The notes under the pieces are model-generated. The model was not told where the DNA came from. It did not search any database and worked only from the letters and a program-made list of their open reading frames with translations. A DNA stretch of 64,000 bases from Odobenus rosmarus divergens. Lineage: Eukaryota > Chordata > Mammalia > Carnivora > Odobenidae. The position numbers and the translations under genes are program-made. Positions within the stretch are counted from its first letter, which is position 1, and every line of letters begins with the position of its first letter. Where the stretch lies: contig NW_004450481.1 of NCBI RefSeq assembly GCF_000321225.1, forward strand, positions 1,723,397 to 1,787,396, in the 5' to 3' direction. This document shows, in pieces, positions 36,301-47,400 of this stretch.

Positions 36301-39189
36301 CGCACCACAGCCGGTTAGGGCGCGCGGCCACTTCCCCTCATTTTACGAAAGAGGACATTAAGGCTGCAAGAGAGCGCCAGGCCCAGCCACCAGGCAGGAG
36401 GTGGAGCTGGGCAGGAGGGCTGGGCACCTGGGTCCGAGATAACTGCAGTGGAAACGAGGGTCAAAGACTGAGCCAGGGCTCTGACTTCACAGCCAGGCAC
36501 TCCTCCAGCCTGGGCCGCCTCCGCCTTCCCCTTCCTGAGCAGGACTACCCACCACGCACTCCGGGCAGGGCTCACACGGTGTGTGTAAGGGGCGCTGCGA
36601 GGCCTCGGTTTCCCTACCTGTAGTGGTAGGGCTTGGCAGGGCCAGGCTGGAGGGGGGCCAGTGTTCGGTGAGGAGAGGAGGGGAAGGGAAGGGGCAGGAC
36701 CAAGGAGGTCAGCTGGGGAGGAGCTAGGCAGGCACAGCACTGCGCCCCCCTAGCACCCAGTGATAAGGGAGCGTGGGAACCCGGAGGGCGGGCGGGCGGG
36801 GGCGGCTCCCCCAGGAACTTTCCAAAACAAGCGGCCTCCTCCGGCTGGAAAGTTTCCACCACTGGAGCTGACCCAAAAGGTGGATAGTTGGGAACGCTCA
36901 CAGGAAACATGGTCAGGGCCTGGCCTTGGGGGTTGGGGGCTCCAAGACTCCGGTTCCAGGCTTTGCCCTCAAGGGACTCCAGTGTGGCGGAGCCGGAAGT
37001 AGACTGGGGCACCCCTAGCCAGAGACAACTCAGAAGTAGGGTCTGGCAGGGCAGGTTGCCTAGAGGAGGTGGCTGCTGGAAGGCGTCTTGAGATGCAAAG
37101 ACATCTCTTATCAAGAGATATGAAGGACTGCCCAGGCAAAAACCTGGGGGAGTGGGTTCAGGGGCAGATGAAAAGGTGGCCAGGTGGGAGGGGGAGAGCA
37201 GCAGTTTGGGGACCAGGGCAGACCCAGACCCTCAAGGCTGGGGACAGGGAATATTGTGTAACAAATATTTGGGTTTTGTCCCTGGTTTCTGGCTGGAGAT
37301 GGAGTTCAGTCGCCAAAGGCTGGTGATTTCATCATACCTACATAATGGAAACTCCGTAAAAACCCCAAAACCGTACGGGTTGGGCGAACACAAGAAGTGT
37401 GGGAGGGGGGCACACCTGGAGAAGGGCATGGGCGCCCAGTGCCGTTCTCCACACCCTGCCTTCAGCGTCTACTTCCATCTGGCTGTTGGAAGTGTCTTCC
37501 TGAGCGCTGTGAGCCATTCTAGCAAACCTCGGAGGGAGCCATGGGAACCCCTGATGTATAGCCAGTTGCTCACAAGTATGGGTGGCCAGAGACTTGTGGC
37601 AGGTGTCTGGAGTGGGGGGCGGTCTCATGGGACTGGGTCCCTAACCTGCGGGCTCTGATGCCAGCTCCAAGAGCTGAAATACAGTTGGTGCCGGGGGGCT
37701 GAAGGGAGCTTGTGCCTCTGAGTGCCAGGTGACCTGGGAATGTGCAGAGACTGGAAAGGCCCCCAGACCCAGCCCTGGGGAGCCTGAGTACTCATGGGGC
37801 AGCCTGTGGGAGGTGCCAGGAGGAGGGCAAGGGCAGAGCGGTCAGCTGGGCACCGGACAGTGATGGCAGGGATCGTCTGGGTGTGCAATGTGGGGGGACT
37901 GTGCTGCCTGGGAGTGACTGGGGACCTCTGTCCCCACCATAACACAGGCTCCTGAGGGCAGGGGCAGGGCTGTCTCCGTCACTAAGTGCCAGTGCCCAAG
38001 CGGAGCCTAGCACACAGGAAGGGCCGTGGGATCAGAGTGCTGGGGGGATGACAACCAGGGACGTTGGCCAGCCAGTGGCAGGGGTGAGCGGGCGGCCCCA
38101 AGGTTGTGAGGTTGGGAAGACCTTTCTGGGGCCCCTGGGGGGCTGGATTTGTGGCATTCTTGGCTCAGGAAGGATCCTGATGGGACTCCCTGCGGCTAAG
38201 GTGCACTCAGGGAGTGATGGCCATGGTGCCTGTGGGCAGCGTGAGGGGCTGCAGGGGAGTCTGGTGATGGGCCTAGGGGAGCACGTGGGCAGGGCAAAGC
38301 TGCGGCTTGATGGGGTTCAAGGGAGCAGACACTGGCCCTGGACCTTGGGCTGTGGGGATAGAGATGTTATCCCCTAAAAGCCCGGTGTGTGCCACTCTGC
38401 CCCACGGGGCCCGCCTGACCTTGTCTCCTGCGCCCCTTGGATTCCCCGGGCCACCTTAGAACTCCGGCCAAAGCTGGGGTCAGCGGGGCTGTCCAGGAGG
38501 CTAAGGCCCAGAGCCCCTGACCCCTGGAACCCTTTCATCCCAGGCTTATTCTTTGTTTTTCCTTTTGAAAATAAACACCCACCCCCACCCCGTCCTTCAG
38601 GAGCAGGACCCTGACCCCTGCCTTCATCTCCTCACCTGGAGCTTGGGACAAGGACAGCCGTCCCTGTTGGCATCCTGGGCCTGGGGGATTCCACTGGGCC
38701 TCGGTATCCCCATCCCCATCATGGGCGCAGGGGCAGCCCCAGCGAGCCGGCCTAGCGGGAAGAGACAATAGAACAGGGCCGTCACTGCTGTCTTCCCCAG
38801 CCGCAGCTCATTTCCCCAAGGAAGGGCACTCCCCGGGCCCCATGTGGCCCTACTACTGCTGGGGGCTGTGGCACTCCGGAAGGCCCCTGCTCATATACCC
38901 ACCGTGGCTCCCCACTGCCCCCATATCCAGGCGGTGGGACCTCATGCCTCGCACGAGCAGGGCCCACCACCTCAGCCAGTCAGCTTCCACCACCGCTGCT
39001 GCTGCCGCCGCCGCCACCGCCGCCGCCGCCACCGCCGCCCTCCCTCCCACCCGCCACCCCCCACCCCCCACCCGCTCATCGTGGCTGCTCCAGGGCCAAT
39101 CTCCTCCTGACCCCAGCCCACCCCCACAGGGGGCCAGGAGGCCCCGGCTGTGACAGACACAAAAGCACCCAGGCACTTGGGGCTGCTAG
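36300..39189. other. Intergenic interval between ISYNA1 and ELL
   Basis: No gene recognised on either strand. Contains a MIR-like piece at 36330-36400, a paired GGAACTTTCC / GGAAAGTTTCC motif (36814-36857), an isolated AATAAA at 38570 and a GCC-rich repeat at about 38992-39042. No SINE. Confidence 0.7.
38992..39042 (+). repeat. GCC/CCG trinucleotide-rich repeat
   Basis: Imperfect (CCG/CCA/CTG)n run about 160 bp beyond the ELL poly(A) signal. Confidence 0.85.
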
Positions 39190-39205
39190 GTTCAGTTCAG
39201 TGAAA

Positions 39206-39211
39206 TTTATT
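39206..39211 (-). terminator. ELL: ELL poly(A) signal
   Basis: AATAAA on the minus strand at the end of an AT-rich 3'UTR, about 2.2 kb past the stop, similar to the human gene's long 3'UTR. Confidence 0.8.
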
Positions 39212-40098
39212 GTAGGTTGAAAAAATCAGCATTCACCTGTTTAGTGTACAAAAAGGACACTAGATCTTTTAAGAAAATATTAGGAAACTGAAGACGCGGA
39301 TGCCTTTCAATCGTAACATTTTGGCAAAAGTGAAAAGTTCTTGTAAACACCAACTCCATGGCTCAAAATAGTTTTTCTCCACAGTACAATATTAAAAAGG
39401 GGGGGGGAACACAGTATCAATAAGTTAGACCATATTTAATCAGCTAGAACTTTCGTCCATCAACCCCCAAAGCACAAAACTTTTCTTAGCTTCATAATTC
39501 CTTAAAAGGAGAAAAACAACAACAACAAAAAAAACAACAAAAAGCCAACAACAAAAAGGAAATTCAACTTAGAGTCCCTTGAACTGGTTCCCAGGGCAGA
39601 GGGCCGGGTCAGCCCTCAGGCTGCAGCCTCCTTAAATAATCCTTCACCCGAGTCTGCATGTCCAGCTGAGCACATGACATGGCTGTCTGCAGAACTCGGG
39701 GGTCCCTGGGGCCCGCACCCCCGACTCCATCCCAAATGAAAAACAAAACAACAGCTATTGAAACATGAAGGATCAGTTCCCTTGGTGCTCCGGGCATCCC
39801 AGGGGTCCCAGGGCAGGAGCCGGTGGGGCGGGGCGGGCATACTGCAGGTGCCTCCACTTGGCGCCTGCTCTTTGGGAAGCCATGAGGAGACATCCCCGTG
39901 GCTTAGAAAAATAGACATGTCTACTCAGCATTTCTGCTCTCCCTGCCTCACTACTGTTGGCGGCAGCACCCCCCCCCCACATCCCCCAGCTTGTGAGCCC
40001 CCGGCTCCAGGTTGCAGCCACTCCCTCCGCCTTCCCCAGTCCTGGGTGGCTTCGCTGAATGTGAACACACGCCTCAGGCCCCACTGCACGCCGGCAGG

Positions 40099-40158
40099 GC
40101 CCCCCCACACACACACATACACGCGTGCACACGCGCACACACGCGCATGCGTGCGCGT
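40099..40158 (+). repeat. Alternating purine-pyrimidine tract in ELL 3'UTR
   Basis: CACACACACA then CACGCGTGCACACGCGCACA, ending GCGCATGCGTGCGCGTGG. Nearly perfect purine-pyrimidine alternation for about 55 bp. Confidence 0.9.
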
Positions 40159-41257
40159 GGTCCCCCGACACTTTGGGGGACACTAGACTAGGCACAGCTA
40201 CTAAGCAGCAATTATGGTGTCCATGGATCCCATGCCCCCAGAGTGAGCGGATAGGGCACGTTTTCTGAGCTCACTCTCGGGGGGGTCCCCTGACCCCATT
40301 GACCCCCAGCCCCTCCCTGAGTGCAAACCCTGCGGTGGCTCTGCTAAGATGACCCCAAGACCCACAAGCGGACTGAGGGATGGAGTGAGGTCAACAGCAT
40401 GGAGACCACTCGGTCTCAGCGCGAAAAGAAAAGCAGCAGCAAAGGGGGGAGATTGAGAACACAATAAAATAAAATCCGACACTGCTAGTGCAGTGTGAGC
40501 TCTGGCACAAAACCCCCGGTGACCCCCTACAGCTGAGGGCCTGAAATAGCGGAGCAGGCCTGGTGGGCTGAGAGCCGCTCGGCCCGCAGCTCTGCCCCTG
40601 CAGCTCCCAGCAGCTGCTCAGGGGCCAGCTGGAGTTCTCGAAATAGACCTGGGCGGGCCTCCACCCCCTTAGAGACCCCGTCCTGGCCTGGGCGGGGAGA
40701 GGCGGGGACCAGAGGGAGGGCCCAGGGCAGGAGCATAGCCAGACCCCAGCACAGGAGGCCAGCCGGCTGCACCCCCCCACCCCCCCACCCCCCTCCTCGG
40801 GTCTCCCCTCAGCCCTCAGGAACAACTCTGAACTTTCAGAGGCATCTGTAATACTGCAGGAAGGGCACAGGGCGGCATCTAGACCCTGGTGTCCAAGGAG
40901 GGGAGGCACAGGTTTAGAAAAGACGCTTTCTCTCTCATACAAAAATAGACAGAAGTCTCATAAGCAGGAGCTAAAAGTGGCTGTCTCTGTATAAAACTAG
41001 AAAAGGCAGGCAGGCTGGCCTCGGAGTCTTTCCATGAGGGGACGCTGGAGCCCCTGGGGCTGTGGGCCGGAGAGGCGGTGGGCTTCCTGAACAGCCCATC
41101 CCGGGTGGGGGCTCCTCAGGAGGTGTGGGGGGGCCGGGGTGGGAGTGGGATGAGACGCCGGCCACCCCACCTCAGTCTGTGAGCTGAGGGCACCAGGTCT
41201 GCAGGGGCTCCCCTGAAAGCCGGCGTTGCTGGCTCAGATGAACGTGTCTTCCTCGTG

Positions 41258-41263
41258 TTTATT
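41258..41263 (-). terminator. ELL: Possible proximal ELL poly(A) signal
   Basis: AATAAA about 140 nt after the ELL stop, in an AT-rich patch of the otherwise GC-rich 3'UTR. It could yield a short 3'UTR isoform. Confidence 0.4.
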
Positions 41264-41403
41264 TTTTTAAATAAATCTCTTTTTCCGCTCTGTAGCTCCC
41301 CCCCTCCCCCCGCCCCCAGCTCCCCCGCCATCCAGAACGGTAGGCCCGGCAAGGGGAGCTGGCCTAGCGAGCCAGGCAGGACCTCCTGCCCCGTGGCCTC
41401 AGG

Positions 41404-44400
41404 CTAGGGCCAGGCCTGCAGCTGCCGCTGGTCGTACTCGGCAATGAGCCTCTTGATGTGGGCCAGCTTGCTGTGCAGGTACTCGCAGCGGTGCTTCTCC
41501 TGGCTGTAGTTGGTGTTGGTCTGCAAGAGAGAGGCAGGGCTGAGCCACATCCTCCACCCAGCCGGCCTCCCGGTGCGCGGCCTGGTGTGGCGCCCGCCCA
41601 CCTACGGGCCGCCCTGGGCTCCCACTCCCCCTGCCTGTAGGCCAGTGCCCACCACACAATGACAAGGACCCTTGCTCTACCTTAGGCCAGAGCCCCGGGA
41701 TGGTGTCCCGCCCCAAGCCCCATCCTAGGAAACAGGGTCACTGCCAGGATAAGGGTGGCCAGAGGCAACACTGTCATGAAGCCTCCTTCCTGGGCTGGGG
41801 GCCTGGCTGGCAAAGAAAAGCCCCGGCACACAGGGGCACACACGTGGTGAACCCACAGCTAGTGGCCTTCCGAGCAAGAACTGATATGGCCCTGAGGAGG
41901 CATTCCTGCCGCTGGGGGTGGGGAACTTCAGCTCCTCCCCTGACCTTGGAGGGAGCGCCAAAGAGCCTGGGGGCTGCAGTCACGGAGGAGTGGGAGTGCT
42001 AGAGGGTGCTTTGCTGCCAAGGGAGATATGGGCTGAGCTTCTCAGCTCTAAATCGGGGAAGGGGGGGGCAGGAGCGGCTCTGAGGACCTGAGACCCCCCA
42101 GCCCAGCCAAGGCCCTTCTCTAGTGCTGCTCACCTTGAGACAGCTTTTTCTGACCCCACCCCAACCCCCACTAGGGGTGGAGACTTACCTTTTTGATTTT
42201 TCGATATTCCTGCAAAATCTGCCCCCGAGTAGTCTGGAGGAAAAACAAAACAGAAAGTACACAATGCCCTTGCCTGCAGGAGACCCCTACTGAGTGACCC
42301 CTTCTCCCCTGATAACCTGTGACCTGCATAATCACCACTGGCCTTGAGACAATAGTCTCATCATGGCCTGAGAGAAGCTGACCAAAGTAAAGAGAGGCAG
42401 GCTGGGGTGGGAGGGGAGGATGAGCAGGGCAGGAGGTGGGGGAGGATGCTGGGCCGGGGGAGTGAGGGGCAGGGGCCCAGCCTCAGGGACAAACACAATG
42501 GCCAGCACAGCGGGAGGGAGGAGGCAAAGAACAGGCTGGGCGGCCTCCTTCCCCCACACCCAGCTGGCCTGTCCGCTGTTCAAGGTCAAGCGCAGAGCCC
42601 CCTCCCCCTACACACCTGGGGGTGCAGGGGCATATTGGGGAATATCCATGTGGAGGCTGCAGGAGGGAGAAGAGCAAGACCCCGGGATTCCTCTGTCCCA
42701 GACCCTCAGAACCCTCATCGCTCCTCCAATTGTGAGCGGTTTCCTCTGGAAACCAAAGTGGTCCCCACGAGGGCCTCAACACCCCAGCTAATCAGACTAG
42801 CTCTGAAAGATGGCATGAGGGGAGGCTGGTGACCAAGGATGGAGTTCCCCCCCACACTCCGCCCCCAAGCAGTGAGCTCCCAACATGGGCTGGCTTGGGG
42901 AGCCCACGTGCCTTTGATGGGAGGGTGAGGGGGCCACAGGGGCTCTCCAGCCCCACCCCTGTGGCTCTGACAGCATGGGTGGGCTGTGAGCTGCAGAGAG
43001 GACCCAAGGCGCTCTTGCAGGGCGGACCCGTGTGACCCGACCCTACAGGGCCTGGCTGTTTCGATGGCTCTGAACACAACTCCTGCCCCAGTGGGTCGGG
43101 TCTCCCACCTGCAGTCGGTCTCGGGTGTCCCCACTGCACCGGAGGCCGAGCTGGGCCCGAGAGCCTGTGGGCCCCCATGGCAGAGTTGCAGGGACAGCCC
43201 GAAGCACAGCGGCGGCCGGGGCCGGCTGAGTGCCAGGCCAGGGACGCGCAGCGACACTGGCGGAGCGCAGCGGCCCTCCTCACCGGGGAGGGGTTGGAGG
43301 CCCGGGGCTTGGCCGCACCCATGAGCAGCCTCTCACCCAGGTCGGGTGCGGGCACGGGCCCCTCCCCCCGCCGTACCTCGTACTCCTCGGAGCCCTGCGG
43401 GAGCTGCCGGAGCTGGGCGTCCAGCTGCGTGAAGCGCCGCGTGACCCGCTCGATGCGCGCGTGCAGGCCGCGGTACTCGCTGTACTCCGCGTTGAAGTCG
43501 TTCTTGTAGCGCTGCCGCTGCTCCGGGGAGGAGATGGCGGCGTATCTTCTGAGGAGACGGGAAGAGGGGCCGGCAGGGCTCAGGGGGCCGCGGGGGGGCG
43601 GGGTAGGCCGGAGCGCCCACGGCTGCACGGGCGGCCCCACCCAGGCCCCAGCGTGGCGGGCGACTTCCCGGCTCCGGGAGGGGCCCGGCCTCGAACAGGC
43701 CCGCGGCGCTGAGAGCTCCCACGCAGGGCCCTGCAGTGAGCACCCCCCGCCCCCGCGCCGCCGCCAACCTACAGTGCAGGGGAGAGTGCGGGCCGCGGAG
43801 AGGGCGGCAGGCCGGCGAGGGAAGTACTCACAGCAAGTAGTCGGGGGTCTCTGAGGTTGACGTGGGGACGCTTGAGCTGTTGCAGGTCCCATTCAAACCT
43901 ACAAAGAAAGAGCAGAAGGTCTGCTGTCTGAAAGACACGGCGGGATAGCAGAAGGGGAGTCAGGATGGGGAGAGGGCCACCTTGGGGGGGGGGCCTCACG
44001 GGACCCAGGAGCACCACCGCCGAGCACTGCGCGTGCCCCCGAACCACAGCTGTGGGACGTGCAGAGAGCCCAGACGGTGCCGCGTGCAGGTTTTCAGCAA
44101 GCAGCTGCAAGGACAAGTTCATCACAGGGCCAGCGGCTGGGCAGCCCGGCCAGAGCCTGACCCACCCAGAGACCCTGCTGCCTCTGCTGACCAATCATTA
44201 CTCTGGAAACGAGCAAGCCCCTCGCCCAGCTCGGGCCGGCGGAACGGAGACAGAGGGCCACCCGGGAAAGTCCTGGCTCCTGCCTGCAGCCCAGGCCACC
44301 CACAAGGTGGAACTGGAGGGCACGGGCCTGTCCACGGCGCTTGGGGGCACAGTTGGCCAAAACTATAATCTAGCCTCTTCCCCAGGGGCTTCTTTCCCAG

Positions 44401-47400
44401 CACAGAAGAGATTTTATCACTGTGCAGGGTACCCTCAGTACACACTGTGCCCCCCTTAGGAAAGCAGCCCCCCCTGGGAATCCCTGTGCCGCAGGACTCC
44501 CACCAACGGATGGAGCACACATCTCCCACCTCTCAGGGTGGCAGCCCAATGAACACGCATGCGAGAGCTTAGTCCGTGCTTCCACCTTGCATGACGTATG
44601 CCTTGCATGACGTATGCCTTCCAGAGTGTTCTGCCATTTGTGGGCCCAGTTAACATTGCCTCATTTAGCCCTTCTGAGATCTTCACCAGGTGAGAAAACA
44701 AACGGGGAAACCAAAGCTCAGGGTCAGATTCTCCTGGCACCTAAGACACCTTCGAGCTCTGGCCTGAGGCAAACCTCAGAGGCCCTGCTCCTACTGCAGC
44801 CCTCGCTGCTTGGCCATCGCTCAGCCCCTGCTGCACCCGCTGAGCTGGTTCCCACCACAGGGCCTGGGCCTAAAGGGAACCCTCCCCACAGCTGCCTTCT
44901 CACATGCCCCTTCTACTAGCTTCTCCCCCGGGTCTGGGTCCCACTGTGAGAAGGCTCCCCACCCCACCCCACCCCACCCCCACCCAGCACACCAGGCTGC
45001 CCAGGAAGGCACACTGAGGCAACAGGAGGGATCCACGGACCGAGCAAGAGTGGGGAGCAGGCACAACGATGGGCAGAGGACCCAGGGGTGGACCGGCAGC
45101 ACAGGGGGACAGGCAGCCAGCTCTGAGGGGCACGAGTTGGGGCTTTGGGTCCAAGGTGGCATCAGCACAGGGGTGGCTAAGGAGAGCCATCTGCCAGACA
45201 GGTGGGGGCTGCTCCATCTGTCTGGGGCAGAGGCGAGCATGTGGCAGGGCCGGGACGGTGCCACACAGAGGAGTGGGGTCACAGTTGATGCCGTCCCTCC
45301 CATATGAGACACAAAAGCAAGGAAGCATCCTCACATGCTGACCTGGAACCTTCTCCAGTGCGTCTGAGGCAGGGGCTGGTGCACAAAGAACAATGCCATT
45401 GTTAAAGGGAGGTGGGTGGTTCCTGCTGGTGTGAGCACAGGCAGAGCACACTGTCCCGGAAGGAGCCTCAGAGCAGGACGGTAGGCCTCTGTGCTCAGCC
45501 ATTACCGTTACATTTGAGGCGCCGGCAAGACGCACATTCAGATGGATAAAGCACAATTTTTAGTGCCTGGTTGTCCTTATCTTTTCCCCTGGGCCACCTA
45601 CTCCCTGGTTTGCCTGATTCCAAATCTCACTTTCCCACCTTAGCCTGGGGCAAACTACCCAGGCCAACGTGCCCTGGACAGGATCCGAAGCCGTCTGAGC
45701 GCCATGTGCCCTCCTCCTTCCCTGGGCCCTGCCAGGGGAACAAGGGCCTTGCTTTCACCATTTAGGACAGGACGTGCTGCTTGGCTGGGCCTGCTCAGGG
45801 TTTGTCTCTCCAGGCAGGACCAGCTCCAGGGAAGCAGGCCTTGCCTCCGTCCGGCTACTGCCAACACCTGCCCTCCAGCCAGAGGGATGGGCTGGGAAAG
45901 GCCTTTCTGGAGACCTGTTGAACAACTCATTAGAAAGCCTTAAGGAGAAAGCACCTCTACCCTTGCCCCAGGAATGCCTCCTGCTTGGATCCTTCCTAGG
46001 GAAATAATCTGAAAGCAGCACCAAGTTACACAGCCTGAGACTGTGCGCAGGTGGCAGGTGCAGCTGCATCTTTGTGGCCACACCATGCTGATTAGGTTAA
46101 CAGCCACAGGAGGTGTTCAGCTCAGGCACACCCAGCTATGAACTCAAGGTGGCCCAGGCTCTGGGGGTGAAGACCCCTACTCCCACCCCAAGTCTGGCCT
46201 GTCCATACACCTCCCCAGTATCTCTGGGCCCCACAAAGTTTCTCTGGCTCAGCACACAGCCCCAGCCAGCCTTGCACCCCTCTCATCCTGCTGTGATCCC
46301 AGGTCTCTCGACTTCTGGCTTTCTTACCAGCTCCATGACCTCCTTCTGGCTCCTACAGCCTGCTGTTCTATGGACAGCTTCCCAAACCCAGTCTCCACAA
46401 GCTGAAATGTTCACTAGTGAGCAGGTTACACGAGGCCTGTGGCAGTCCAGGTGCTGCCCCTCTCTAGCCAGGCCCTGTACCCCACTGCCTTCCTTGAACC
46501 CCAGCCCCACCCTGCTCCCTTTCAGTGTCTGGGACCTCCCTTGCAAGGAGAGCTGCGCCTGGAACTAGTTCCTCTCTGGGTGCAATGTCCCCTCCCACGG
46601 GCCCCAGCTCGGAGGTTCTGTGCTCCCAGCACTGGCCTGGCACACAGTAGGACCACAGAAGGCTCCAGGGCCGAGACCACTGGGGCATTCACAGACAACC
46701 TTGTATAAGAACACAGGGTGCCGGGGCGCCTGGGTGGCTCAGTTGGTTAAGCAACTGCCTTTGGCTCAGGTCATGATCCCCAGCTCCTGGGATCAAGTCC
46801 CGCATCGGGGTCCCTGCTCAGCAGGGGAGTCTGCTTCTCTCCCTCCCCATGCTCTCTCACTCTCTCTCCTTCAAATAAAATCTTAAAAAAAAAAAAAAAA
46901 AAAAAAAGGAACACGATGCAAAGGAGCTGAATGTGCAGGGTGTGCCAGTTTGGGGGCTCATGGCGTGGTAGAGCCCCCTCTGAGCAATGGTGGGGGCGGG
47001 CTGGAGCTCACCCCCACCCGGCAGTGTCCTCCTACAGCATCCCCCACCGCAGGTCGGCCCCCTGGTACGTACCCGGGGCATCTGGTGGGGCTCCTAGGGG
47101 GCTGGGCATGTGGTCTGGCAACCGGGCCCGGTGTCTGTCCTCAGTTCCTCTCTCCTTGTCTTTGTGCTTCTTGGACTTCTTCTTGGATTTGCTGTGTGAT
47201 GAGCCACCATGGGGCCTGCTGGGCTGGGCACAGTCCGTCAGCAGGGGCAAGCTGAGGCACGTAGTTGGGGCTGGGGTGGCCACTTCCCCATGCTCGCAGT
47301 CCCGGCCACTGTGGCCCAGGTCATTGCTGACGTCAGCCAGAGGGTCATGGACCCTCGGGGGCTCCAACCGCGGGGGCAGGTGGGCATCTGTGCCAGCTAG

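Larger units (their letters stand above)
39190..41403 (-). other. ELL: ELL 3'UTR
   Basis: About 2.2 kb from the stop codon to the terminal AATAAA, with no competing gene. The distal 400 bp is AT-rich with a CAA-rich tract (39520-39560). A Z-DNA-prone alternating tract lies at 40099-40158, and an internal AATAAA (minus strand, 41258-41263) could give a short isoform. Confidence 0.8.
43899..47072 (-). other. ELL: ELL intron between exons ending 47073 and starting 43898
   Basis: 3.2 kb. Contains a perfect 16-bp tandem duplication (44585-44616), a MIR-like piece near 44690-44720 and a plus-strand SINE at 46723-46908. No exon recognised. Confidence 0.75.

Noticed and set aside
38570..38575. AATAAA as the end of an unannotated plus-strand gene
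   Set aside because: No GT/T-rich downstream element and no upstream exon that I can recognise; a chance match is likely.
42792..43892. 366-codon minus-strand frame in ELL
   Set aside because: Only 43377-43548 is a real ELL exon; the rest is intron read-through of GC-rich sequence past good splice sites.
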